A stretch of 64,000 nucleotides of DNA from Vibrio cidicii (lineage in GTDB: Bacteria; Pseudomonadota; Gammaproteobacteria; Enterobacterales; Vibrionaceae), in contig NZ_CP046803.1 of the NCBI RefSeq assembly GCF_009763805.1, positions 744,001 to 808,000 on the forward strand, in the 5' to 3' direction. Below are positions 47,117 through 56,387 of this stretch, one piece after another. The translations under genes and the position numbers were made by a program. The notes below the pieces were generated by a model. The model searched no databases, was not told the DNA's origin, and saw only the letters and a list, made by a program, of their open reading frames with translations. Each line of letters begins with the position of its first letter. Position 1 is the stretch's first letter.

Positions 47117-47480
47117 CTATTGAAACTCTGCACCCGCAGCGGCGACAAACGCCATCTCAACCAAATAATTCGGATCGGCCAGTTCGGCTTTAACACACGC
47201 ACGGCTCGGCGCGCAACCTTGCGGGAACCAGTTGTCCCACACTTGGTTTAATGCATCGAAATGGGCGAAATCGGTCACGTAGATGGTCACCGAAAGAAAC
47301 GCGAGAGCGATCGCTACCAATCTTCGCCAGCTGCCCTTCTGCCTGAGACAAAATCTGTTCCACTTGGCCTTTCATATCTGCCGAAGTATCACTGTCCGCC
47401 ACTTCAACAAAATGAGCGATGCCGTTAAAAACGGTAATATCTGACCAGCGATTGCCGGGGTTAATGCGATGAATTGTCAT
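47117..47480 (-). pseudogene. RidA/YjgF family protein, interrupted by a +1 frameshift (last gene of the sugar-acid cluster)
   Basis: A ~120-residue enamine/imine deaminase-fold protein. It begins MTIHRINPGNRWSDITV and continues VEQILSQAEGQLAKIGSD. At 47297-47299 (GAAAC on the plus strand) the frame breaks. Corrected it reads SRVLSVTIYVTDFAHFDALN and then ACVKAELADPNYLVEMAFVAA, the RidA signature with Arg-containing CVKAEL. RidA proteins remove reactive enamines released by PLP deaminases, which fits the PLP enzyme at the head of the divergent cluster. Confidence 0.85.
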
Positions 47481-47555
47481 GCTTATTTTCTCTTTGACTT
47501 CAAACCAAGCGCAGAAGTATCTCAAGTTATCATCAGGCTTTCCAGCCAAGAGGCG

Positions 47556-48593
47556 TTAACACGCCCCTTGATGTTCCAGTAAACAGACCGGGCTACCCAC
47601 TTGGCAACTAAACCCACTTGGGCTCAGTAACCCCGTTTGCCTGTCGCGGCGAAAACTGACCACATTGTGCGAGTGCTGATTGGCAACCAGCAACCATTTA
47701 CCGTCACGCGACAGCACAAAATCGCGCGGAAACTGGCCGCCAGTATCAACAACGCCAATCCATTCAGGCTGGGCATGGCTGAGTGCAAAAATGGCGATTT
47801 TATTTTGCCTGCGACACGAGACATAAAGAAAGCGCTCATCTGGGGACAAGCGAATCGCCGAGGCGGCTTCGCCGTTGCTTTCGCCCGGGAGCAACGGTTG
47901 CTGCGAGCAGAGATGCCACTGCTCTCCGCGGCGCTCAACCACCATCAAGGTTTCAAAAAGCTCTGCAACTAGGTAAAGGCGATCTTCCGCTTGTGTCAAT
48001 ACCAGATGACGCGGGCCGCAACCCGGCGGCAATGAGAGAGATTGATGCAGGCGGAAGGTCTCATTTTGTCTATCGATGGCAAAAATATTGAGACGATCCG
48101 CGCCCAGATCGACCACCAGCAAATACGGGCTGTGACGCAAGAAGGTAGCCTGATGCGCATGCGGCGCGGTTTGTCTCGCCTGATTGGGCCCACTGCCATC
48201 AACAAACAGCTCTGTCAGTTTGCCAATCGGCTTGCCGGTTTCATCCAACTTGAAGATCGAAGTGTTGCCAGAGCCGTAATTGGCCACCGCACAAAACTGC
48301 TGCTCACCGTCAATATCGAGATGACACGGGTAATCGCCTGCGATCTCAATTTGCGCCGTATCGTGACAGCCAAGCCATACCAGTTGCGGTGCTTGCGACT
48401 GCGCCACTTCACTGAACGTGTATAAACCGCGTGCAGTTTGGGTGAGATAAGAGGGATTGGCTAACACCGCCAACTCATTGAACGGGATCAACTCACCCGT
48501 TTCGCTATTTAATTCCAGTTGTGCGACGCCTTCGCTGATGCTGGGTTGATCGGTATAAGTGCCAAGATAAAAATGTAAATTGCCTGTCGTCAT
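47556..48593 (-). CDS. Lactonase, 6-phosphogluconolactonase-like seven-bladed propeller
   Basis: A 345-residue protein of the Pgl/YbhE propeller family (cytosolic, no signal): LHFYLGTYTDQPSISEGV, NPSYLTQTARGLYTFSE, QTAPHAHQATFLRHSPYLLVVDLGADRLNIF, PPGCGPRHLVLT, SAIRLSPDERFLYVSCRRQNKI and PRDFVLSRDGKWLLVANQHS. These are the classic repeated blade motifs. In this cluster it could open the 1,5-lactone formed when LPMOs oxidise the reducing end of chitin chains, producing the aldonic acid used by the next enzymes. That assignment is inferred from context. Confidence 0.85.
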   Translation of the reverse strand: MTTGNLHFYLGTYTDQPSISEGVAQLELNSETGELIPFNELAVLANPSYLTQTARGLYTFSEVAQSQAPQLVWLGCHDTAQIEIAGDYPCHLDIDGEQQFCAVANYGSGNTSIFKLDETGKPIGKLTELFVDGSGPNQARQTAPHAHQATFLRHSPYLLVVDLGADRLNIFAIDRQNETFRLHQSLSLPPGCGPRHLVLTQAEDRLYLVAELFETLMVVERRGEQWHLCSQQPLLPGESNGEAASAIRLSPDERFLYVSCRRQNKIAIFALSHAQPEWIGVVDTGGQFPRDFVLSRDGKWLLVANQHSHNVVSFRRDRQTGLLSPSGFSCQVGSPVCLLEHQGAC

Positions 48594-48672
48594 TAGGATT
48601 TATGCTTCCATCGCTTCTCGTTATCTCTCTACCTTGCCGCCTGTCGGCGCAGGCGGCAACGGCTTTTGCTAA

Positions 48673-51073
48673 TCAGTGCGCAAATTTGTGAAGCAGTTGC
48701 TCCGTTGGCCTGACAAGCGCCACAATCGCCTCATCAAATAGCACAGCTTTTTCGTTCAACACGGCTTGGTAAGCGTGGTATTGCTCTGCACTTATTGTGA
48801 CGTTCTCGGAAAATTTCTCCAATAAGATCAAGGCCAAATCAGCCACCTCAGTGGTCGCTTGTGCCAGTGGTACACTTTGCGCCCCAGAGGCGCTTCGTGC
48901 CAGCAGTTCAAGCGACTGCGTGGCGGCCCATTTCGCCGTCTGATATTGGCTGGTTAATGAGGCGAGAATCACTTGGCACTCTGCTCTCTGGCCAAAATCC
49001 ATGTCGCGGAGCAGTTGTTCCATCTGATAGACGGCAAGGCTTTCTACCGCCAACGCATCAACAAAACGGTTAAGCCGCTCATATTGATTGTAACGTTCGC
49101 CACAAGTCGGCGTTGCCTGCCACTTTTGCCAATGCCTTGCGTAGTATTGCCCAGGCTCTGTGTACTGGGCGAGCACCGCCAGCGGCGTACTGTCAAAGCC
49201 CATCGCCAGCCGCATTAAGCCCAGTTGCGCGTCGGCATGATGGCGCAAACCGAGCGAAAGCTGCGACCAAGTATCAATAACCTGCATACGGCGATACATG
49301 CTCTGCTCATCGCGCAGCTCAACACTCGACCAAAAACGTTCTGCGATAGCGAAACTGCGCGGCCACAAGCGCGATTCGATCGTCATTGAGTCGACCAGTT
49401 TCTCCCCAGATGGTGATTTCACCACCGAGGATCAACGTGCGCTCCTTTTCATCCAGTTCAGCAGGGTAGCCGCCCTTTGCCTCTGGCAGTGTGTTTTGCG
49501 GCCAATCGCTGCTGGCACTTAACACGCCAGTAACGGGATAACGCACATTACCAATCCGTTGATAACTGCCGTTAGCAAGCTGCTCGCCAGCAAACTGGTA
49601 GTGGAATTCCGTGTAGGACATGAAGGTGTCGAGATGACCGCGAAAACGCACGCCGGGAAGGTATTCCAACACGGTGACTGCCTGACGAGATCGGCCGTGG
49701 TAGTCGCTAAAAGCGCGTACCTGCCCTTGTGCACTTTCAATGATGATCAGATTGCCACTTAGCGCCTCACCTTTAGGCCGCGGCTTATGCCATGTGTAAC
49801 AGACAAACTTGTCGTTTGCCGTCAACTGATCATCCACTGCTAAACCTTGCGGCATGGGATCATTGCGATAGTGGTAACTGGTGGGCTGCGGCTGATCAAG
49901 ATAGTAGCCGGTGGATAAAATCCCTTGATAACCCTGCTTAGCGGCGCGGCCGATGCTGTCGTGCCCTTGCCAGCTTTGGATGACCACCGAGGTCGGCAGA
50001 TCTTGGTGCCACACTTCGTCCCAGCCGATGATTTTACGTCCATGCGCCGCCAGCATACTCTCTACTTGGGTATTGAGGTAGGACTGCAAACCGCGTTCAC
50101 CATCGAGCTGATGCTCTTGGATAAAACGCTGAATGCGTGGATTGTCGCGCCACTGTTGGTACTCAGGTTCGTCCCCACCAATATGCACGTACTGGTCGGG
50201 GAAAAGCGCCACCACTTCGTGAAAAATGCTCGCCAGAAAGCTCAACAGCTCAGGATTGGTTGGGTCCATCAGTGGCGCAAACACGCCCCATCCACGTTGC
50301 TGTGGGTAGGTTTGCCCGCTGGGGCCAGACATCAGATGCGGATAGGCATGCGCCACCGCAGAGGCGTGGCCGGGCAAGGAGATCTCCGGTATCACCCGTA
50401 TCCCCAGCGCGCGAGCATATTCGATCACTTGCGACACCTCGGCTTTGCTGTACACATCACCATCAGCACTTTGCTGCCACAGTTTGGGGTAGCTTTCGAA
50501 CTGAATGCGAATGCCTTGATCGTCCCAAAAGTGCCAGTGGAATACGTTGAGTTTGGCGGCGGCCATCGCATCGAGTTGGCGCAAAATAACGGGCAGATCA
50601 ATGTAGCGACGGGCCGTGTCATAGGAAACGCCGCGCCAGCCAAATCTCGGCGCATCCGTGATAGACAGCGCTGGGAGGTAATAGCCCAGAGCGTCGCATT
50701 CAATCAATTGTAAAAAGGTTTCCAGCGCATGCAAAGCTCCCACCGGCTGCGGCGCGCGGATCACCACTTGCCCCTCTGTTGCGTGCAAATGATAAGACTC
50801 GTCCCAACCCAAATTCGGCACGTCGCTTGGCGGCGCACTAGCGATATCCACCACTAACGTCGCGCTTTGCTGCGACGAGGCTTGCCAGTGCAACATCGGC
50901 ACGCCCGTTTGCCGATAGAGACGCTCCAATGTACCTTTGAGTTTTTTCATCACCGTTTTGCATCGGTAACCTTTAAGCAGCACGCTGAAGTCAGCATCGA
51001 TAGCAATTCGTCCAGAAAGGAGCTGCACTTGCTGCGGATAGGGCATTAGATTAAGTTCACGGTTGGCCGCCAT
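48673..51073 (-). pseudogene. Beta-N-acetylhexosaminidase, glycoside hydrolase family 20, interrupted by a +1 frameshift
   Basis: An ~800-residue GH20 enzyme without a signal peptide, so probably cytosolic. N-terminal GH20b domain (~1-130), then the catalytic barrel: RFGWRGVSYDTARRY, LNVFHWHFWDDQGIRIQ, VIPEISLPGHASAVAHAYP and the catalytic pair in YVHIGGDEPEY. At 49399-49401 (GTTTC for GTTC) the frame breaks after ITIWGE. Corrected it reads ITIWGELVDSMTIESRLWPR, matching the GH20 C-terminal motif, and ends at 48673. It would release GlcNAc or GlcNAc-aldonic acid from short chitin oligomers. Ribosome site AAGGAGG at 51073. Confidence 0.9.
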
Positions 51074-51116
51074 GCTGCCTCCTTAGATAAGAAATAGAAC
51101 TCTGCGTGAGCAGCGC

Positions 51117-52073
51117 CTAAACCCCGCCTGACTCAAGCTGTAGATGACGCATACTCTGGGCCGGAATGATTGCGCCTGAATGCTGAATAACCAGTGCGGC
51201 CAAACGGTGAGCAAGCTCAGCCGATGCTTGTGGCCCACTCCCAGAGAGTCGCCCAGCCAGATAGCCAGCAGCGAATGCGTCACCCGCGGCGCAGGTATCA
51301 ACTACATGAGCGACTTTTTCAGCCTCAACACTCAGCGATCGCACTTCACCCTGCTGACGCACAAGCAACTGGCAGGGCTGCGCACCACGTTTGACAACCA
51401 CCTCAGCGCAGTTCCACTGTTGGTATCGCTCATACAAAGGCTGCTCTTGCCCCCATATTTGCTCGTCATCTTCTTGCGTGATGAAAGCGAGATCGACCCA
51501 AGGCAGCAGCTCACCATACCAGTGCCGCGCCTGTTGCGCCGACCAAAGCTGGGGACGAAAATTGTTATCAAACGCCACTTTGCCGCCCGCCAACGAGAAA
51601 GCGCGCAACTTGTCAATCAGCCGCGCTTTGTCTGCGTCAGGCAAAATCGCAAGGCTGATACCACTCAAGTAAAGCCAATCGAGTTCCCCTGCTTGCAATG
51701 CACGCTCCAGCGGGCTTAGCTGCGCGTCGGAAAAATAAAATTTCGCTGCGGCGCTATCACGCCAATAGTGGAAGCGGCGCTCACCAGAGGCATCATTGCT
51801 CACTAGGTACAGTCCGGGCAGCCGCCCTGCATGGCGCGTCACCAGCGAGGTGTCAATGCCTTCAGCTTTCCAAGCCACGAGCAGTTGCTGCGACAGGTCA
51901 TCGTCTCCCAACCCTGTCGCGTAATAAACCGCTATCGGGCTATCTTGGCACAGGCGAGCGAGATAGAGCGCACTGTTGAGCGTGTCGCCACCAAAACCTT
52001 GTTTGAGCGGCTGGCCGCTCAGTTCAATCATGCATTCGCCGAAAAAGGCAACCTTAAGCTTGCTGGCGCTCAT
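51117..52073 (-). CDS. PfkB-family sugar kinase, probable 2-keto-3-deoxygluconate kinase
   Basis: A 318-residue ribokinase-like enzyme: N-terminal FFGECMIELSGQPLKQGFGGDTLNSALYLARL, substrate-lid segments, KVAFDNNFRPQLW, and the C-terminal catalytic VVDTCAAGDAFAAGYLAGRL (anion hole and base Asp). The MIEL and NFRP..W features resemble KDG kinases (KdgK). Its ATG overlaps the stop of the upstream RidA gene by 4 bases. Product KDPG would be cleaved by KDPG aldolase encoded elsewhere. Confidence 0.88.
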   Translation of the reverse strand: MSASKLKVAFFGECMIELSGQPLKQGFGGDTLNSALYLARLCQDSPIAVYYATGLGDDDLSQQLLVAWKAEGIDTSLVTRHAGRLPGLYLVSNDASGERRFHYWRDSAAAKFYFSDAQLSPLERALQAGELDWLYLSGISLAILPDADKARLIDKLRAFSLAGGKVAFDNNFRPQLWSAQQARHWYGELLPWVDLAFITQEDDEQIWGQEQPLYERYQQWNCAEVVVKRGAQPCQLLVRQQGEVRSLSVEAEKVAHVVDTCAAGDAFAAGYLAGRLSGSGPQASAELAHRLAALVIQHSGAIIPAQSMRHLQLESGGV

Positions 52074-52462
52074 ACGCGATCCGCTCGGTAACAGGTGACG
52101 TCCACTTCCACTTTTACATCCACCACCAAATCACACACCATACAGATGCGCGCCGGTGGATGAGCGGCGAAGAATTCGCTGAACACTTTATTGAACGACT
52201 GAAAATAGCGCGCATCGGTGAGGATCACTTTCACATGCACCACATCTTCCAGCGTGTAACCGGCCTCGTGCATGATATCGACACAGTTTTGCAGCGCGAG
52301 ACGCGATTGCTCGACGATCCCGCCTTCGACAACTTCACCCTCTCTCATCGGGGTTTGCCCCGAAACATACAAAAAGCCACCCGCTTCTGTGGCACGGGCA
52401 AAGGGCAAATGCTGTCCACCCGTTCCTACGCCACCTTCTACGCCGTATCGTTTTATCGTCAT
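52070..52462 (-). CDS. RidA family protein (first copy in the cluster)
   Basis: A 130-residue RidA/YjgF-like protein: HLPFARATEAGGFLYVSGQTPMREGEVV, QSRLALQNCVDIMHEAGYTLEDVVHVKVILTD and HPPARICMVCDLVVDVKVEVDVTCY. It is clearly different from the RidA at the end of the operon. It lies 48 bp after the deacylase gene. It probably scavenges enamine/imine intermediates of the deaminase step. Confidence 0.9.
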   Translation of the reverse strand: MTIKRYGVEGGVGTGGQHLPFARATEAGGFLYVSGQTPMREGEVVEGGIVEQSRLALQNCVDIMHEAGYTLEDVVHVKVILTDARYFQSFNKVFSEFFAAHPPARICMVCDLVVDVKVEVDVTCYRADRV

Positions 52463-52510
52463 TGTTATTGTCCTTTTGTTAGAGAAACCCGTTGTCTGCC
52501 CAGCGGCGAT

Positions 52511-53965
52511 TCACACGGTTTCTGGTTTAAATTGACTTCGATAGAGAAACCGACCTGCTCGAGTCGGCGCTACTTCGCCAGCTTGATAAGAGAGCTGCCC
52601 GTTGACAAACACCGCTTCAATGCCTTGCGCGGTTGAAATTGGGTTGGCAAAGGTTGCGGTATCTTTGATGGTACTCGGGTTAAACAGCACCAAGTCGGCA
52701 AAAGCGCCCAGCCGAATCACGCCGCGCTCCGCCAGTTTGAAACGCTGCGCCGACATTCCGGTCATCTTATAAATTGCCTCGGCAAGGGAGAAGAGTTTCT
52801 CCTCACGACAGTAGTGTCCAAGCACTCGGGGAAAAGCGCCCCACAAACGCGGGTGGGGATGCGGATCGTTGGGTAAACCATCGGACCCCACCATAGTTAA
52901 CGGGTATTTGAGCACTCGTTGAACATCTTGCTCTGCCATGCAGTGATAGACGGCGCCCGCAGGCAGCAGTGCTTTTGCGGCCTGCACCAGCGGTAGCTGT
53001 AAATCGGCGGCGATCTGTTTTAGGGTTTTGCCCGCCTGCTGTGGCAATCCTTTTGACCATGTAATAAAAATATCAATCTCATCATTCACTTGCGCTAAAT
53101 CTAAGGTTGAGGAGCTGGCCGAGTATGGGTAGCAATCGCAACTGACCTCTTGCTGGGCTGCTGCGCTCTCCATTCGCTCCAACACTTGCACACTGCGTCC
53201 CCAGTTTCCCGCGCCCGCACATTTCAAATGAGAGATCACCACAGGCACCCGCGCTTGTCTGCCCGTCGCAAACGCTTCGTCCATCGCGGTGAGGATCTCG
53301 GCAAACTCGCTGCGCATATGCGTGGTGTAAACACCTTGATAATCGGCCAACACCTTAGCCAGTTGCACCACCTCTTCGGCGGTGGCTTGCTTGGCACTGG
53401 CGTACGCCAGACCCGAGCTGAGCCCGAGCGCCCCCTGCTCCATCGCTTCTGCCAGTGCCGCGCGCATCTGCTCGATTTCCGCTTGCGTGGCTGGGCGCTG
53501 CAAGTGGTCCATCAGGTTGTTGCGCAGCGTGGTATGACCAACCAGTGCCGCAACATTCACTGCCGGTTTAGCCTGCTCGACCGCCGCGGCATAGTGAGCA
53601 AATGTGGGATAAACGAAATCGCTCTGTTCACCAAGCAGATTCATTGGATCCGGCGGTTCTCCGCTCAGCACCGCAGGGCTGGCGCTGATGCCGCAGTTGC
53701 CCACAATCACAGTGGTGACGCCTTGGCTAATTTTGGCCAAACAGTGCGGAAAACGGATCACGTTGGTGTCGTCATGAGTGTGCACATCGATAAATCCGGG
53801 CGCTAGTGCTAGACCTTGCCCGTCAATCACTTGCTGCGCCGACGCGTTTGCGAGCTGTCCAAGCTGAACTATGCGATCTTGCTTTATCGCGACGTCGGCA
53901 ATAAATGGCGTCGCGCCTGTGCCGTCGTAAATCTCGGCCTGTTTGATGAGGGTGTCGAACTGCAT
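52511..53965 (-). CDS. N-acyl-D-amino-acid deacylase family amidohydrolase, candidate N-acetylglucosaminate deacetylase
   Basis: A 484-residue D-aminoacylase-type metal-dependent amidohydrolase: APGFIDVHTHDDTNVI (metal His pair), VIVGNCGISAS (metal-bridging Cys), LVGHTTLRNN, YTTHMRSE, PVVISHLKCAG and MVGSDGLPNDPHPHPR (catalytic Asp). I start at 53965 (MQFDTLIKQAEIYDG), where family members begin; the open frame runs 30 codons further. The ribosome site is weak. In this neighbourhood the likely substrate is N-acetyl-glucosaminic acid, giving glucosaminic acid plus acetate. Confidence 0.87.
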   Translation of the reverse strand: MQFDTLIKQAEIYDGTGATPFIADVAIKQDRIVQLGQLANASAQQVIDGQGLALAPGFIDVHTHDDTNVIRFPHCLAKISQGVTTVIVGNCGISASPAVLSGEPPDPMNLLGEQSDFVYPTFAHYAAAVEQAKPAVNVAALVGHTTLRNNLMDHLQRPATQAEIEQMRAALAEAMEQGALGLSSGLAYASAKQATAEEVVQLAKVLADYQGVYTTHMRSEFAEILTAMDEAFATGRQARVPVVISHLKCAGAGNWGRSVQVLERMESAAAQQEVSCDCYPYSASSSTLDLAQVNDEIDIFITWSKGLPQQAGKTLKQIAADLQLPLVQAAKALLPAGAVYHCMAEQDVQRVLKYPLTMVGSDGLPNDPHPHPRLWGAFPRVLGHYCREEKLFSLAEAIYKMTGMSAQRFKLAERGVIRLGAFADLVLFNPSTIKDTATFANPISTAQGIEAVFVNGQLSYQAGEVAPTRAGRFLYRSQFKPETV

Positions 53966-54143
53966 GCGGGTTTGCGTCCATGCCAAAATAAGAGGAAGTG
54001 ATCTTAAAGCTTGGCTATTTCGAATCAGTGATGTCTCCCGCAAAGCATTGAGCAAAGTTTGATAGTTTCTATCACGAGGCTTAGCATTATCAAAAATAAG
54101 TATTACTTTTCAATCAATTAAATTATGTTAGGACCGGGAGATT
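53966..54143. promoter_or_regulatory. Divergent promoter region of the sugar-acid cluster
   Basis: The two arms of the cluster diverge from this gap. It contains AT-rich AAAATAAGTATTAC (54092-54105). Imperfect dyad AGTTTGATAGTTTCTATCA around 54054-54073 (GATAG...CTATC) is a candidate operator for the RpiR-type regulator encoded next door. Confidence 0.4.
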
Positions 54144-55409
54144 ATGAGCAAAATAAAGGACTTATCTGATAAAAACTATCAGAAGCACGCAGACAATTTC
54201 CCTGCCGAAGGTGAAAAAGGGCAAGCACTTCATACTCATCTCCCTTCTCTCGCTCATGACGAGATCAGCCTGCCAGCCGCCGTGTTAAACCACAGCGCGC
54301 TGGAAAACAACTTGCGTTGGATGCAAGACTTTGCCGATCGTCATCAAGTCAAACTCGCTCCCCATGGTAAAACCTCGATGACGCCGGAACTGTTTCGCCA
54401 ACAACTGCAGCATGGCGCTTGGGGCATCACCGTGGCCAGCCCTGCTCAAGCGCAAGTGGCGGTTATCGCGGGTGCCAAGCGGGTCATCATGGCGAATCAA
54501 CTGGTGGGCAAAGGCAATATGGCGATCATCGCCAAGCTGCTTAGTGAACAACCGATTGAGTTTTACTGCTGCGTGGATTCAACACGCAACGTCGATGCGT
54601 TGGCGGAGTTTTTCGCAGCGCAGCAACTGACGCTCAACGTCTTGATCGAATACGGCGTGGCGGGCGGTCGCTGCGGGTGCCGCACACCGCAACAAGTGCA
54701 CGCCTTAGCAACACACATTGCTAGGCAGCCGAACCTGAAACTGGCGGGCATTGAAGTCTATGAAGGGGTGATCCACGGCGACAATGCCGAAAGCGAAATC
54801 CGCACATTCATCCACACCGCCTGTGAGCTAACGCGCCAGTTGCAAACCGCCGGGCTGCTGCCAGCGAAACCCCTGCTCACAGGCGCAGGCTCGGCGTGGT
54901 ATGACGTGGTAGCAAAAGCCTTCGCCGAACTGGGTGGCATTGAGACGGTGATCCGCCCCGGCTGCTACGTTACCCATGACACCGGAATTTACCAAATGGC
55001 GCAGCAACAAGTGATGGCGCGCGCCAAACAGCATCAGGGCGCGGCGTGTGAGTTGAACGGCGATCTCATCTCCGCGCTGGAAATCTGGGCGCACGTGATT
55101 TCTCGCCCTGAGCCGACGCGCCTTCTGGTCGGTATGGGCAAACGTGACGTGGCTTTCGACGCCGGGCTACCGACGTTACAACTGGCATTTCGCGATGGCG
55201 AGCCGCTCGCCCTGACACAGCACAGCCAAGCGGTAGCGATTATGGACCAGCACACCTTTGTCGAAATTCCCGCTGACTGCTCGCTGGATGTGGGGGACAT
55301 TTTGGTGTTTTCCACCTCACACCCATGCCTGACGTTCGATAAATGGCGCGCTCTGGCCCTGCGAGATGAGCATTATCACGTGACGCAGTGGCTAGAAACC
55401 CGTTTCTAG
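54144..55409 (+). CDS. PLP-dependent amino-acid deaminase/dehydratase of the alanine-racemase fold (D-serine dehydratase-like), candidate glucosaminate deaminase
   Basis: A 421-residue fold-III PLP enzyme. The Schiff-base Lys is in KLAPHGKTSMTPELF; LIEYGVAGGRCGCRT and GIEVYEGVIHG are barrel motifs; the C-terminal DSD domain carries IFSTSHPCLTFDKW-like HPC with the zinc-binding His and Cys. Related proteins dehydrate or deaminate D-threo-amino acids. Next to a KDG-type kinase, the likely reaction is glucosaminic acid to 2-keto-3-deoxygluconate plus ammonia. Starts divergently from the deacylase with GGGAGA as ribosome site. Confidence 0.87.
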   Translation: MSKIKDLSDKNYQKHADNFPAEGEKGQALHTHLPSLAHDEISLPAAVLNHSALENNLRWMQDFADRHQVKLAPHGKTSMTPELFRQQLQHGAWGITVASPAQAQVAVIAGAKRVIMANQLVGKGNMAIIAKLLSEQPIEFYCCVDSTRNVDALAEFFAAQQLTLNVLIEYGVAGGRCGCRTPQQVHALATHIARQPNLKLAGIEVYEGVIHGDNAESEIRTFIHTACELTRQLQTAGLLPAKPLLTGAGSAWYDVVAKAFAELGGIETVIRPGCYVTHDTGIYQMAQQQVMARAKQHQGAACELNGDLISALEIWAHVISRPEPTRLLVGMGKRDVAFDAGLPTLQLAFRDGEPLALTQHSQAVAIMDQHTFVEIPADCSLDVGDILVFSTSHPCLTFDKWRALALRDEHYHVTQWLETRF

Positions 55410-55442
55410 TTTCCTCCCACCACCGCAGTACAGGATATTCTT

Positions 55443-56306
55443 GTGAACTTAGATGTCGACATCCTTTCGCAAATCAACGAACGTTTCAGCACTCTGCGTG
55501 ATGCGGAGAAAAAAGTCGCCCAATGGGTGATGGATGAGGTCAGCGCCGCCGCCAATGCCAGCATTAGCGAAATTGCCCAAAGCGCACAAGTAAGTGACGC
55601 GAGCGTGACCCGTTTTGCCAAGGCGATTGGCTGTAAGAATGTGCGTGAGATGAAAATCAAACTGGCCCAATCTTTAACCATCGGCCAGCGATTTATTCTC
55701 GAATCTCCCGAGCCGAGCAGTTATCAGATGGTTTACCAATCGATCAAACAGACGTTGGAGCAAAACCGTCGCTTGATCGACGAACAAGCGATCGACCAAG
55801 CGGTAGAGTGGCTCAATAGCGCGCGGCAGATCATCAGTGTCGGCATGGGCGGCGGCTCAACCATCGCCGCGCAAGAGCTGCAACATCGGTTATTTCGCCT
55901 TGGTTTTGCCGTGGTGGCCTATCACGATGGTTTGCTAACGCGCATGGTCGCGGCAACCGCAGAGCGCAGCGATGTGATGCTGATGCTGTCGGCGTCTGGC
56001 TACACACCAGATCTGCTGGAAAGTGCGCAACTGGCGCGCGAGTATGGGCTAAAAGTCATCGTCATTTGTCCGCCGCAAACCCCTTTGGCACAGAAAGCCG
56101 ATTTGCTGCTGCCCATCCAGCACCATGAGACCGATTTTATTTACAAACCCTCTGCGTCCCGCTACGCAATGCTGGCTTTGATCGATGTACTCGCCATGGC
56201 ACTGGCGGTAAAAAACAAACGCCGCTCACGGGATAAATTGCGTCGCTTGAAAGTAGCGTTAGATTCCCACCGAGGCGGTGAAGAGAGGCAGCCGCTGGGA
56301 GATTAA
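55443..56306 (+). CDS. MurR/RpiR-family transcriptional regulator
   Basis: A 287-residue regulator: N-terminal HTH_6 (INERFSTLRDAEKKVAQWVMDE, SISEIAQSAQVSDASVTRFAKAIGCKNVREMK) and C-terminal SIS sugar-phosphate-binding domain (IISVGMGGGSTIAAQELQHRLFRLG, VMLMLSASGYTPDLLESAQLA). GTG start at 55443, 33 bp after the deaminase gene, so the two are co-transcribed. It probably senses a sugar acid or its phosphate, such as KDPG, and controls the divergent cluster. Confidence 0.9.
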   Translation: MNLDVDILSQINERFSTLRDAEKKVAQWVMDEVSAAANASISEIAQSAQVSDASVTRFAKAIGCKNVREMKIKLAQSLTIGQRFILESPEPSSYQMVYQSIKQTLEQNRRLIDEQAIDQAVEWLNSARQIISVGMGGGSTIAAQELQHRLFRLGFAVVAYHDGLLTRMVAATAERSDVMLMLSASGYTPDLLESAQLAREYGLKVIVICPPQTPLAQKADLLLPIQHHETDFIYKPSASRYAMLALIDVLAMALAVKNKRRSRDKLRRLKVALDSHRGGEERQPLGD

Positions 56307-56320
56307 GCCCCAGAAACATA

Positions 56321-56347
56321 ACGTCCAGTGGCATACACTGGACGTTA
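56321..56347. terminator. Hairpin after the RpiR gene
   Basis: Perfect 11-bp stem AACGTCCAGTG / CACTGGACGTT with a 5-base loop but only a weak T-tail (AATG). Probably the end of the plus-strand arm. Confidence 0.6.
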
Positions 56348-56387
56348 ATGAGCGAAATGTCGGGTCAGCGGCGCTAAGCCAACACGC

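Noticed and set aside
49925..50713. 262-codon plus-strand frame
   Set aside because: Lies entirely opposite the GH20 catalytic domain; Arg/His-rich shadow translation.
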